From positions 1 through 44,590 of the forward strand of contig JAHELS010000027.1 in NCBI GenBank assembly GCA_024644085.1: a DNA stretch of 44,590 nt, read 5' to 3'. The position numbers and the translations under genes were made by a program. The notes below the pieces were generated by a model that saw only the letters and a list, made by a program, of their open reading frames with translations, was not told where the DNA came from and searched no databases. The DNA is from Rhodopirellula sp. Lineage in GTDB: Bacteria; Planctomycetota; Planctomycetia; Pirellulales; Pirellulaceae. Shown piece after piece: positions 1-7,950 of this stretch (position 1 is its first letter; the number at the start of each line of letters is the position of its first letter).

Positions 1-14
1 TGGCAACCAGCGAT

Positions 15-1307
15 TCACGGTGATCCGGCGGCGAGGGCTTTGGCGGCTGCGTTGACGATAGCGCGCGAAGTAATCGTCGCTCCGCTGGTTCCGTCGACGC
101 CGCGAACGGTTTGAAGTTTCAAAATGGAATCTTCGGTATCAGTTAGCGCCGAGTAGAACTGTTTCTCCTGGTGATTGGTCACCTTGACCGAATCAATTCT
201 GCCGCCCGAGACCGTTACGGCGACATCGAGCCGGCCGTTATATCCCGTGCTCGATCCGGAATACGTTCCGTCGGAAACAGTTTGCACATCGACCTTTTCG
301 AACAATTCGATCGCTTCGATGCTTTCGCGGGCGCGGGCCTTGAATCGATCTTCGTAGTCGTCGTTGCGAAAATTCCTGTCGTTGAGCACAAGGGTGTAAT
401 ACTTGATCGCTTCGTCAAAGCGACCGGCTTGTCGCATGGCGTCCCCGGCGGCAATGTATCCTTCGTACGAAGCATTCGTGCCGGTGATTCTTGCGGCCAT
501 CTTCATCGCTTCATCGAGCACGCCCATGTTGGCGTACAATTTCACCGCGCGTGCGGCAGCACCGGCGTTGTAGTTGCGCGAAGTGAGTTGCTGCATCGCC
601 AGAGGTTGATTTCCCAGACGCCAATAGCATTCCGCCAGCATGACGCCGGTATGTTCACCTTTGGCCGCGTTTCCGCGGCGAAGCCAGTACGCCGCGCGAG
701 GATAGTCCTGAAGCAATTCGAAGTACATCCTGCCGAGTGTACGGAAGTCACGTTCGAGAAGCGTCGAATTCCCTTTGTGCAACTCGGCACAGTGCTCAAC
801 CAGCTTGATGCCGCCGTGCCACTTAGAGGGATTGGGGTGGATGATGTCCCAGATGTACTGGCCCATGTTCCGCTTGTTGTTCCACTTGCCTTCCGGTTTC
901 AACGGCCAGGTGAGATCGAGTGTTTCCGGGTAATCGAGTGGCGTGTCCGAGGACCAATCGGGAGGTGATGATCCGACTTGCTCGATCACCCGGTCAATCT
1001 CAGATTTGCTGCGGACGATTTGCCCACTCGCATCTCGCCTTGACTCGGTTGATGCCTCCATCGGCGTGAGCACGAACCGACTGCCGCGAAACGTCACGGC
1101 GTGCACTTTCGAAAAGGGATAAGTGCGAGTCACAGCCCGCGAGCCGATCTTTGCTTCGAAATCGAACTCTTTCGATTCCTTGCGGATCTCCTTGACCACT
1201 CCCGTGATCTTTGCGCCGGTAAGAAACTCGATCGTATCCTCCGCACTTGCCGTTGGCACGAAGATGGCCAGGAGGCAAAGAACGGTGATCCAATGCGAGG
1301 GCTTCAT
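15..1307 (-). CDS. Secreted TPR protein with C-terminal FMN-binding domain
   Basis: The 430-residue product starts with a signal peptide (MKPSHW, then a hydrophobic stretch ending at ASA). A short beta-rich domain of LSm/SH3 appearance follows, then TPR-like helices, then a C-terminal FMN_bind domain. That domain ends in V-D-G-T-S-G-A-T with the last Thr at residue 411. In FMN_bind proteins, such as the NqrC/RnfG type, this SGAT Thr is where ApbE attaches FMN through a phosphoester bond. A periplasmic or surface electron carrier anchored on a TPR scaffold is therefore likely (inference). The frame stays open upstream to 1793, but I chose the ATG at 1307 because only it puts the signal peptide at the N terminus and the upstream translation looks non-coding. 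No redox partner gene lies next to it. Confidence 0.85.
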   Translation of the reverse strand: MKPSHWITVLCLLAIFVPTASAEDTIEFLTGAKITGVVKEIRKESKEFDFEAKIGSRAVTRTYPFSKVHAVTFRGSRFVLTPMEASTESRRDASGQIVRSKSEIDRVIEQVGSSPPDWSSDTPLDYPETLDLTWPLKPEGKWNNKRNMGQYIWDIIHPNPSKWHGGIKLVEHCAELHKGNSTLLERDFRTLGRMYFELLQDYPRAAYWLRRGNAAKGEHTGVMLAECYWRLGNQPLAMQQLTSRNYNAGAAARAVKLYANMGVLDEAMKMAARITGTNASYEGYIAAGDAMRQAGRFDEAIKYYTLVLNDRNFRNDDYEDRFKARARESIEAIELFEKVDVQTVSDGTYSGSSTGYNGRLDVAVTVSGGRIDSVKVTNHQEKQFYSALTDTEDSILKLQTVRGVDGTSGATITSRAIVNAAAKALAAGSP

Positions 1308-1530
1308 GAGGGGTTTCGCGAGACGAACATGAGCAGAGACAGGTCTATCGTAACCGGTCATGCCTGGGCCTAACAACGACGAGACGGGAAACACATCTCT
1401 GCGCCGACGCGAGTGGAATGAGCCCCCTCTCCGAGCGAACGGTTTCTGCTTCGGAGGAATCCCGATCCCATGGATTTCGCTACAACAAAGAATTGTCTCT
1501 CGCGATGCCAGCGACCTCACAGCGGGATGA

Positions 1531-2670
1531 TTACGAAATTGACTCTGCATATCGTGCGAACGTTGACGCGATTTCCAATTGGTGGATCGTCTGTCCCTGT
1601 GCATCGGTCCAGCCAGGGAAAAAATCGCCGAATGCGTTGATCTCGATGATTTGTGGTTCGAGTGTGTGGCGGTCGAAAGCGAGATCGATCCCCAAGGCCG
1701 CCATCGAAAAAAGTTGCGCCGCACGTCGGCAAAGATCGAGGGCTTCGGCCCAGGCACGATCGGAAAGAACGCGCCGACACGCAGCCGGATCACCCCGGTA
1801 TCCCCCGAGATGCAGATTGGTCATCGGAAACGGACTGACTCGAAAAACGCTGGCGACTGGTTCGCGTCCGATCACAACAACGCGGACGTCAAAGTTGTCC
1901 CCGTTCAGCCGCGACTTGTTGACCGCCAGCTGCACCGTCGCGATTTCTTCAACCAGAAAACTTAGAACTCGACGCAATTCTTCACCCTTCACCGTCTTCA
2001 ACGCCCGCGTGTTGTAGTATCTGCCGTCGAGTTCAGTCACGCTGGTGGTAGCCGAGGACTGGCGATGGCGCGTGTCGACACAGGCGATTCCCGAAGCGCA
2101 CGACCCGAAAGCGAGTTTGACGTAGGCGCTCGGCCAATCGCGTTTTCGGATTTCCGTGATCGTGTCGGTCCCTTGCTCCGGATGAAAGAAATCCGGCGTC
2201 GCGATTCCATGCTCGGTCAGCACCGAGCTCGTGGCGTTCTTGTCAAAGAGTTTCAGTGTGTCGGAAAGATTCGATGTTGCGATGCATCGACCGTGTGATT
2301 CGACGCATTCGCTAACGCGCGACACAATGCGGCAAAGACCTCGGTAAAGCAGTCGTGGCGAGGCAATCCATCCCTGCTCGGCCGTGTCCCATAACGTTGG
2401 TTCCTGTCCACCGTCGACCTCGCCGGCCTGCATCAGCGCGCGAAAGAGCGAGAACTCACGACCGGGCGATTCGATCCGCAGCAAGAATGGCCCCGTTGGC
2501 AATTGGTCCGCGATATTGCCATCGCGCCGAATCACTTCCGCCCATTCAAGGACGTGAATCTTTGAGCGTATCTCGAACTGCTCGAGGTGTTGCTCGAGCG
2601 CGGATTGATAGTGCGCCCACCTCAAACTGTTGGGATCAACGATGACAACGTAATCGGGCGGGCCGGTCAC
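1531..2670 (-). CDS. ATP-grasp domain protein (STM4014-like)
   Basis: This 379-residue protein has the order of an ATP-grasp ligase. An N-terminal pre-grasp region opens with VVIVDPNSLRW. A Lys follows in DKNATSSVL, then a nucleotide-binding strand with VKLAFGSCASGI, the hinge-like LVEE, a DVRVVVIG strand, and the metal-binding segment near the C terminus with the EINAFGDFFPGW signature. The arrangement resembles the STM4014 family as I remember it. ATP-grasp enzymes join a carboxylate to an amine or thiol through an acyl-phosphate, but the substrate cannot be read from the sequence. The start is GTG, overlapping the TAG stop of the prepilin-like gene upstream by one base, so translation is probably coupled. 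A modification role linked to that neighbour is speculation. Confidence 0.8.
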   Translation of the reverse strand: MTGPPDYVVIVDPNSLRWAHYQSALEQHLEQFEIRSKIHVLEWAEVIRRDGNIADQLPTGPFLLRIESPGREFSLFRALMQAGEVDGGQEPTLWDTAEQGWIASPRLLYRGLCRIVSRVSECVESHGRCIATSNLSDTLKLFDKNATSSVLTEHGIATPDFFHPEQGTDTITEIRKRDWPSAYVKLAFGSCASGIACVDTRHRQSSATTSVTELDGRYYNTRALKTVKGEELRRVLSFLVEEIATVQLAVNKSRLNGDNFDVRVVVIGREPVASVFRVSPFPMTNLHLGGYRGDPAACRRVLSDRAWAEALDLCRRAAQLFSMAALGIDLAFDRHTLEPQIIEINAFGDFFPGWTDAQGQTIHQLEIASTFARYAESIS

Positions 2671-3737
2671 TATTGATTCAACATCTCGTCAATCGTTTCG
2701 CCACCGTTGGGTGTGAAAAGCGATTGCCATAATTCCGGATCGATCGACTCAGTGACGAAAATGACGCTCCCATCGGCCATCGCAATGTGGCATCCGCCGT
2801 AAAATCCGCTTCCAAATCCTCGCGGATCTTCGTTAGGAACATGATCGCTTCCCCGCCAGTTCTGTGGATGCCCCCAGGGAAGGAATTCTCCCGCTGCAGA
2901 ACCGAAAAGAACGGTCTGTGACGCGCCGTCTTCGATATCGCTGAACTTCTTGGTTTTCGTGTCTCCCATCAATAGCCGATTGGCCGCGAGATGCGAAAGT
3001 GCATACGAGCCGTTCTTGAGGATCGTGGTTTCAGGGGAAGGGTCTACCCGTATGTAGTCTTGTACGACGGTACCCATCGGTTCGCTGTTGCGAGGACTGT
3101 TCCAGGGATGCGACCTGTCAATCGATTCATACAGAGATTGTTGATCCATGAACGGCAACACCGCGGTTAACCACCCGTGCAACAGTCCGCCGTTCTCGTC
3201 TTTGGCCGTCAATCGTCCGATCGGATCTCCCGAGTCCTCGAACTGGGAATGATGGTTATGGAGTCCCAGCGCGACCTGTTTCTGTTTGTTCGAGTCCGAC
3301 ATCCTCCGCGCGGCCTGGCCACTGCTGGCGAGAAAGGGCTGCTTCGAGCGAATCATCCATCCAGCTTGGTGCGCGACGCCGGTCGCACCGATTCCGGCTG
3401 CGAATAGCGCGACCACAAAGACTGTTGCGGCAAACGATACGCGAGAAGTGAGCTTCCTATTCCCACTTGTAAGAAAGCTGCTGCCAAGAAAGTGGGCCAA
3501 TCCCCACGTCGCGATGAACAAGATGGTAAACGTTGCAACGCCGGTCCAGGAAACGGCGATGTTGGCGAAATTACGGCCGGTAAAAAATATCCAACCGAAA
3601 AGAACTCGAATCGGAGCTTCGACAACGAATCCGGCGCCCATGCAGGCAAGAAAAAAGAGCGCCAGTCCACCACCCACCAATGTGACCAACAGCTCCGTTT
3701 TTGTCACACCGTTTCGATTCGTACGACGCACCGTCAT
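2670..3737 (-). CDS. DUF1559-type prepilin-like membrane protein
   Basis: The 355-residue product belongs to the DUF1559 family, which is greatly expanded in planctomycetes and normally begins with a type IV prepilin signal. Here the signal is altered: G10 is followed by VTKTELLV, which keeps the Glu at +5 (E15) but has Lys-Thr in place of the usual Leu-Val. Further hydrophobic segments follow at about 45-55, 62-85 and 102-122, so it is more membrane-embedded than a simple pseudopilin. The DUF1559 core appears from about residue 140 (QAARRMSDSNKQKQVALGLHNHH). It ends in a variant of the H-X9-DG motif in which the His is replaced by Phe (FYGG..MADGS). It overlaps the gene upstream by ATGA and the ATP-grasp gene downstream by one base, placing it inside a tight operon. 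Confidence 0.85.
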   Translation of the reverse strand: MTVRRTNRNGVTKTELLVTLVGGGLALFFLACMGAGFVVEAPIRVLFGWIFFTGRNFANIAVSWTGVATFTILFIATWGLAHFLGSSFLTSGNRKLTSRVSFAATVFVVALFAAGIGATGVAHQAGWMIRSKQPFLASSGQAARRMSDSNKQKQVALGLHNHHSQFEDSGDPIGRLTAKDENGGLLHGWLTAVLPFMDQQSLYESIDRSHPWNSPRNSEPMGTVVQDYIRVDPSPETTILKNGSYALSHLAANRLLMGDTKTKKFSDIEDGASQTVLFGSAAGEFLPWGHPQNWRGSDHVPNEDPRGFGSGFYGGCHIAMADGSVIFVTESIDPELWQSLFTPNGGETIDEMLNQ

Positions 3738-4378
3738 TCCTCGATAATTGCGCCGCCGACGAGCAGCACGAGACGTCGATCCACATAAACATTGGGTTCG
3801 GCGAGGAGCCGTTCACCGCGGGAATCAAGTCCACGCCCGGCGAAGTACTCGTATTCCGCGTCAGGCCACTGGGGTGGGTGTCGAAGCGACTCGGAGGCAA
3901 CGGCGTCACCAAGTTGGCTCGGAAACATCTGCTTGTGTTCCTGGGCGTAGAACTCCAGCAACTCATAAAGATTCTCGAGGCGCAGTCGCCGCGCTTCGAT
4001 ATCACGCTCGTGTCTAGCGAGGGTAACGCTGTCGCGCGGCCCCTCTGCCTCGCGTAGCTGGTACGTCAATCCATCTTTTTCCCACGCGCCAGGCGTCATC
4101 AATTCGCGTGCGCCGGAAATCATGGTCAGCGCTAACAGGAACACCAGGCCCCAGAGCGTGACCAACGCGAACGATTTGCGAATCGTCAAACGAGGCAGGC
4201 TTGGAAAGTCGGTGGCCATCGTGTTCCAACACCAGCGGACAACCAGCGTGGCAAGTACGACCAGCACAAGGAAAAACGAGATTGAGTCCAGACGCAGGCG
4301 GGCCACGTCACTGAGTGTGACGACTGGCATGCCACCGAGAAGGTCGCAGCAAGGTAGCGGCGGGCCGCTGAGCATCAT
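3734..4378 (-). CDS. Two-TM membrane protein of unknown function
   Basis: I do not recognise this 214-residue protein. It has two hydrophobic helices, at about residues 31-51 and 69-90. A charged, probably helical region rich in Arg and Glu follows (about 115-150), then a short C-terminal part ending in VLLVGGAIIEE. Two ATG codons open the frame (4378 and 4375) and either could be used. The gene overlaps the DUF1559 gene by four bases (ATGA), so it is very likely co-translated with it and probably acts with it at the membrane. No catalytic motif is visible. Confidence 0.7.
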   Translation of the reverse strand: MMLSGPPLPCCDLLGGMPVVTLSDVARLRLDSISFFLVLVVLATLVVRWCWNTMATDFPSLPRLTIRKSFALVTLWGLVFLLALTMISGARELMTPGAWEKDGLTYQLREAEGPRDSVTLARHERDIEARRLRLENLYELLEFYAQEHKQMFPSQLGDAVASESLRHPPQWPDAEYEYFAGRGLDSRGERLLAEPNVYVDRRLVLLVGGAIIEE

Positions 4379-4425
4379 GGTGTCACCTGAAACCGGCCGA
4401 TGGGTTCGATCGACCGCGGGAGAAG

Positions 4426-5259
4426 TCAGTTCGCCGCTTCCAGCCCGGCATCACGGGGCGTGAAGTTGAAGTTTCGACTTTGGCTGAAGAATTCAATCGG
4501 GTTGTCGTACACTACTTTGCGAATCAAGGATTCCTCGAGACCGCGGCGTCGCATTTCGAATATCAAGTCGGGCACCGCCGTCGGCTTGCTCGGACCCCAA
4601 TCTCCAGCCGAATTTGCGAGTAGTCGTTCACCACCGAATCGTTCGATCATGTCGACGGCCCGCTCGGGCGTGCACTTGGTGATTGGGTAAAGGGTCATGC
4701 CGGCCCAGAAACCACGATCGAGAACTTCCGCGATGGTGTGTTCCTCGACGTGGTCGACCAACACGCGAGTGCGATCCACTCGCGAGTCCTCGCACAACAT
4801 GTCCAGGATCATTCGCGTACCCTGGTACTTGTCCTCGAGGTGGGGTGTGTGGATCAGAATGGGTTGGTCATGCTCGACGGCGAGATCGACATGTTCGAGG
4901 AAAATTGTCGCTTCGTTCTTCGTATTCTTGTTCAATCCAATTTCGCCGATTCCCAAAACGTTTGGGCAATCAAGGAAGCCCGGAATCATTGCGATCACTT
5001 CGCGAGAAAGTGACACGTTTTCTGCTTCCTTGGCATTGATGCACAACCATGTGAAGTGCTGGATTCCGAATTGCGCCGCCCGTTTCGGTTCGACCTCGGT
5101 CAGTTGGCGAAAGTAATCGCGAAACCCATCGACACTGCCGCGGTCGAAACCTGCCCAGAATGCAGGTTCACTCATTGCAACACAGCCCATTCTCGCGAGC
5201 GTTGCGTAATCGTCGGTGGTACGCGAGACCATATGAATATGGGGATCGATGTAGTCCAT
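4426..5259 (-). CDS. TatD-family metal-dependent hydrolase, ebo-cluster type
   Basis: The 277-residue protein is a TIM-barrel hydrolase of the TatD family. Metal-ligand positions are visible: H7 and H9 (DPHIHM), E106 (GIGEIGL), H137 (LIHTPH), H170 (VDH) and D220 (NSAGDWG). The opening DYIDPHIHMVSRTTDDY and the segment around EPAFWAG match, from memory, the TatD subgroup in ebo clusters, which have been linked to transport of natural-product precursors to the periplasm. No other ebo gene (UbiA-like, sugar-phosphate isomerase-like or dehydroquinate-synthase-like) lies in this window, so the copy looks orphaned. The ATG at 5259 has the HxH motif in the right place. It lies 84 bases after the 86-residue protein gene, probably in one transcript. 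Substrate unknown. Confidence 0.85.
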   Translation of the reverse strand: MDYIDPHIHMVSRTTDDYATLARMGCVAMSEPAFWAGFDRGSVDGFRDYFRQLTEVEPKRAAQFGIQHFTWLCINAKEAENVSLSREVIAMIPGFLDCPNVLGIGEIGLNKNTKNEATIFLEHVDLAVEHDQPILIHTPHLEDKYQGTRMILDMLCEDSRVDRTRVLVDHVEEHTIAEVLDRGFWAGMTLYPITKCTPERAVDMIERFGGERLLANSAGDWGPSKPTAVPDLIFEMRRRGLEESLIRKVVYDNPIEFFSQSRNFNFTPRDAGLEAAN

Positions 5260-5343
5260 GGCGGGAATTCGTTGGGAATGAAAAACAGGAACTGACTATC
5301 GGTTACTTGCCGTCCCGCTGAGAGAGACGTGCAATGCTTTGAA

Positions 5344-5604
5344 TCAAACTTGCATCTGTTGGCGCCAATCGGTTTCGTAATCGCGAGAAAACAGGCGTTG
5401 CAAACGTTCGGCACGGTCAGGGCCTTCGCTGAGCAAAATGCGGATCGCGTCGTCGAGCTTGGTACGACGCGGCTTGGCGCGCTGGCTCAACGCAGCCTGT
5501 TCGTCGGCACTTCGATCGATGCGGTCGAGCGTCGCAGCGACCTCGAGGAGCTTGGCTCGCGTTTCGAGAAATGTATCGTCAAGGATGTCATCTGCCGCTC
5601 GCAT
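5344..5604 (-). CDS. Small charged protein upstream of TatD-type hydrolase
   Basis: An 86-residue soluble protein, unrecognised, with no transmembrane segment or signal peptide. It is strongly charged and appears almost wholly helical, with three amphipathic stretches at about 4-30, 33-45 and 48-75. It lies on the same strand as the TatD-type hydrolase and 84 bases upstream of it, behind a good -10 promoter element, so it is probably the first gene of that transcript. Codon use looks like that of its neighbours. An adaptor or regulatory partner of the hydrolase is possible but unsupported by any motif. Confidence 0.6.
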   Translation of the reverse strand: MRAADDILDDTFLETRAKLLEVAATLDRIDRSADEQAALSQRAKPRRTKLDDAIRILLSEGPDRAERLQRLFSRDYETDWRQQMQV

Positions 5605-5871
5605 CGCCGTGCCTGCTGAGGGAGGAAATTGCAGTCTTGCGTCGTGAAGCCCTCATTATAGAGGGAAATGCGGATGGTCGAGCCGGTTTGATGCGAAGTA
5701 TCCACGCACACGGGGGGAAGCGGTTTGTGCCGGATCGTACGGATTATTTCACGTATGACGATCGACTCCCGCAGCGAAAGCCGGGAATTCACGCCTTCCT
5801 AACGCGCGGCGCCACGTAAAAGCTACGGTTTTTCAGAGAGGTCCCCGATCCCAACGCATTTTCGGCGCAAC
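5605..5871. other. Divergent intergenic region
   Basis: This 267-base region separates the minus-strand 86-residue protein/TatD unit from the plus-strand HEAT-repeat unit, so it must hold promoters for both. The minus-strand -10 element is described separately. I see no clear plus-strand promoter and no credible gene; the short frames here lack coding character. Confidence 0.6.
5650..5665 (-). promoter_or_regulatory. TATAAT -10 element framed by a 5-bp inverted repeat
   Basis: On the minus strand the consensus TATAAT occupies 5655-5660. It is flanked exactly by CCCTC and GAGGG arms, forming a 16-bp palindrome-like element. A start of transcription near 5648 would give a leader of about 44 bases before the ATG at 5604. 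The -35 region is weak (TCGACC with a 15-base spacer). The framing arms could be an operator. This is a pattern match only. Confidence 0.35.
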
Positions 5872-7413
5872 ATGCAAGGTCTTGAACTTACATACGAAAC
5901 ACTCGGCGCGACGCGGAACGAAGCCGCGGTTGACGTGTTGATTCTTGCCCTGCAAGACGACGATTCCGCGACCCGCCGGCTGGCGCTCAACGCCTTGATG
6001 TTGCGGTCCGAGCCGCGCTGTCCCGAGCTTGTTCTGGAGAATTGGGACAACTTGCAAGCCGATGATATCCGCGTGCTGCGGCGAAAGAAGCAGTGGATCG
6101 AATCGACGGTCGCCGAGTGTCTGCAAGGATCGGGCGAATCGGTGTTGACCGCCGTCGCAGCTGCCGAAAGTTTGCAATTGACTTCAGCGATGCCTCACCT
6201 GGTCCTGTTGGCCGAATCGAACGCTTCACGCTCGATCCGCGCTCAGGCCGCATCGGCTGTCCTTGAGATGGTTGGTCGTCTTGGTGCGGATGCCCGATGC
6301 GACCGAGACCAGCCGACGCTTCGCGGTCCGATTCTCGCCCGGCTCGCCGATTCGGTTCGACGGTTTTCGATGCATCGCAACATTGATCTCGTTGACGCGT
6401 ACCTCGTTGTTTCCACCTGGGGTGACGGCGATCTTCGCCAGATGTTGGCCGATGGTGGTGCAGAGATGAACCTGATCTGTGATCGTTTAACGAAAAGCGA
6501 GCGATCCGGCGTGATCGACTTGCTGGCAGGCTTCTTACGAAGAAAAAACATTCCTTCGCGGATCGCACAAATCATTCAGTCACGCAACGATGAGCCGTTT
6601 CGCGATGCATTGCTGCGTAAAATCAGTGCCGATCCATCCGCGAGCACACTGAAGAATCTCCGGCAGATCGGCATGCCGGAATGTTGCCGCGGCGGAGAAG
6701 AAGCCATCAGCGCGATCGCCCCCGATTATCGCGCTCCGCTTGTGCATCTTTACGTGGCCTCGAGCAGCGACCCGCTTGAAGCGTTGCACGTGATCGCTGC
6801 GACCATCGAGAGGGGTGGCCCGAATTGCAACGCCGCCGCGGCAGCGTCACTTTCGCGCTGTGCGTTGCCGGAAACCGACATTTGGCTCAGAGCCGCGTTG
6901 CCGGTCGCCGAGGGTGACGAGTCGACGATCCGCGCCGACGACAACGCGCGTCTATTGAAACGGCTGATCGATTTGCTCGAGCACAATGACACCAGTGTCG
7001 TGAAAGGTGTACGCCGTGTCCTCGAGCCGCTGCACGCCGACGCGATGTTGCCACGTTTTCAATCGCTCCGACCACGAAGCCGCCATCGTCTCGGCAGCAT
7101 CGTGATGATGATCGATCCGGATGCCATCAACCGCGTCCAAGACGCATTGCGGCACCCGGTCTTGCGAAAACGGCTTGAGGCAATCGCAATGGCCGATGCT
7201 TTAGCCGTGGTCGATCTGCTGTCGGACTCATTCGCCCACATCGTTCGCGAGGACCACCAGGAAGCCCGAATGCAGGCTGCCGAAGCGATGTCGCAGGCCG
7301 AAGGCGAATTCACGCTGCAGCTGTTGAAAGAACTGATCGATTTGCCGGAATGCCCTGTGCGTGACGTGGCTATCCAGGCGATCGATAAACGCGAAAAAAA
7401 CTGCGCCGGTTAA
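5872..7413 (+). CDS. HEAT-repeat protein
   Basis: The 513-residue protein is built almost entirely of helical pairs of HEAT type. Typical units are seen at the N terminus (AAVDVLILALQDDDSATR and the following helix), around 85-125 and 330-400, and again at the C terminus (about 465-505), where the pattern of a helix, an Asp/Glu turn and an Arg-containing second helix recurs. There is no signal peptide and no membrane segment, so it is probably a cytoplasmic scaffold. The ATG at 5872 is the only sensible start before the first repeat. A small one-TM protein gene begins 19 bases after the stop, suggesting a two-gene unit in which the HEAT protein might dock at the membrane through its neighbour (inference). 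No enzymatic motif is visible. Confidence 0.8.
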   Translation: MQGLELTYETLGATRNEAAVDVLILALQDDDSATRRLALNALMLRSEPRCPELVLENWDNLQADDIRVLRRKKQWIESTVAECLQGSGESVLTAVAAAESLQLTSAMPHLVLLAESNASRSIRAQAASAVLEMVGRLGADARCDRDQPTLRGPILARLADSVRRFSMHRNIDLVDAYLVVSTWGDGDLRQMLADGGAEMNLICDRLTKSERSGVIDLLAGFLRRKNIPSRIAQIIQSRNDEPFRDALLRKISADPSASTLKNLRQIGMPECCRGGEEAISAIAPDYRAPLVHLYVASSSDPLEALHVIAATIERGGPNCNAAAAASLSRCALPETDIWLRAALPVAEGDESTIRADDNARLLKRLIDLLEHNDTSVVKGVRRVLEPLHADAMLPRFQSLRPRSRHRLGSIVMMIDPDAINRVQDALRHPVLRKRLEAIAMADALAVVDLLSDSFAHIVREDHQEARMQAAEAMSQAEGEFTLQLLKELIDLPECPVRDVAIQAIDKREKNCAG

Positions 7414-7432
7414 ACCACACGAGCCCATTGCC

Positions 7433-7849
7433 ATGTTTTCAAGCCTAACAACATTCCATCTGCTGGCCGAAACCCGCATGGCCGAAGTCAGCATGCAATA
7501 CCGTGAAGATGTGGCCAGCAGTGATCCGTCCGTATTCTGGTACCTGTTGATTCCGATCTTCGCCGTCTCAGTTGGCTTCGCGATCTATCGAATCGTCGAC
7601 CGCGAACCGAGGGTCGTCAACACGCCGCTGGGGATGCTGCATGAAATTTGCCGCGTGCACCGAATCAATAAGAGCGGACGGTACCTGCTTGATCAAATCG
7701 CTGAGGAAGCTGGACTCGAACAACCCGCCTCGATGCTGCTGGGGGTAACCCAATTCGAACATGCGGTCGAGAAGGCCGGCCAACACATGAAGTACGATCG
7801 GCGACAACAAACGACACTGGGCATGCTTCGTCGTCGCCTCTTCTCTTAA
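7433..7849 (+). CDS. Small single-TM membrane protein
   Basis: A 138-residue protein I do not recognise. One hydrophobic helix lies at residues 35-55 (WYLLIPIFAVSVGFAIY). A soluble C-terminal domain of about 80 residues follows, with mixed helices (LGMLHEICRVHRI, then YLLDQIAEEAGL), ending LGMLRRRLFS. I chose the ATG at 7433, 19 bases after the HEAT gene stop; the frame extends back into the HEAT gene to 7361, but that part would overlap coding sequence. Close spacing suggests co-transcription with the HEAT protein. Confidence 0.7.
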   Translation: MFSSLTTFHLLAETRMAEVSMQYREDVASSDPSVFWYLLIPIFAVSVGFAIYRIVDREPRVVNTPLGMLHEICRVHRINKSGRYLLDQIAEEAGLEQPASMLLGVTQFEHAVEKAGQHMKYDRRQQTTLGMLRRRLFS

Positions 7850-7950
7850 TGCCCCGATAGCCGCCGAGATTGTTGCTCGGTATCTTTTGCCAGTCCGAAT
7901 AATGGGACGCTCTTCTACGTTCCAGTGATTCCAAGGCATCTGATCTACGC

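Noticed and set aside
171-968. Plus-strand frame of 265 codons
   Set aside because: Lies wholly antisense to the FMN-binding gene, and its translation has no domain or plausible composition.
1308-1793. N-terminal extension of the FMN-binding protein frame
   Set aside because: The translation before the ATG at 1307 is Arg/Ser-rich, overlaps the ATP-grasp gene and would bury an evident signal peptide.
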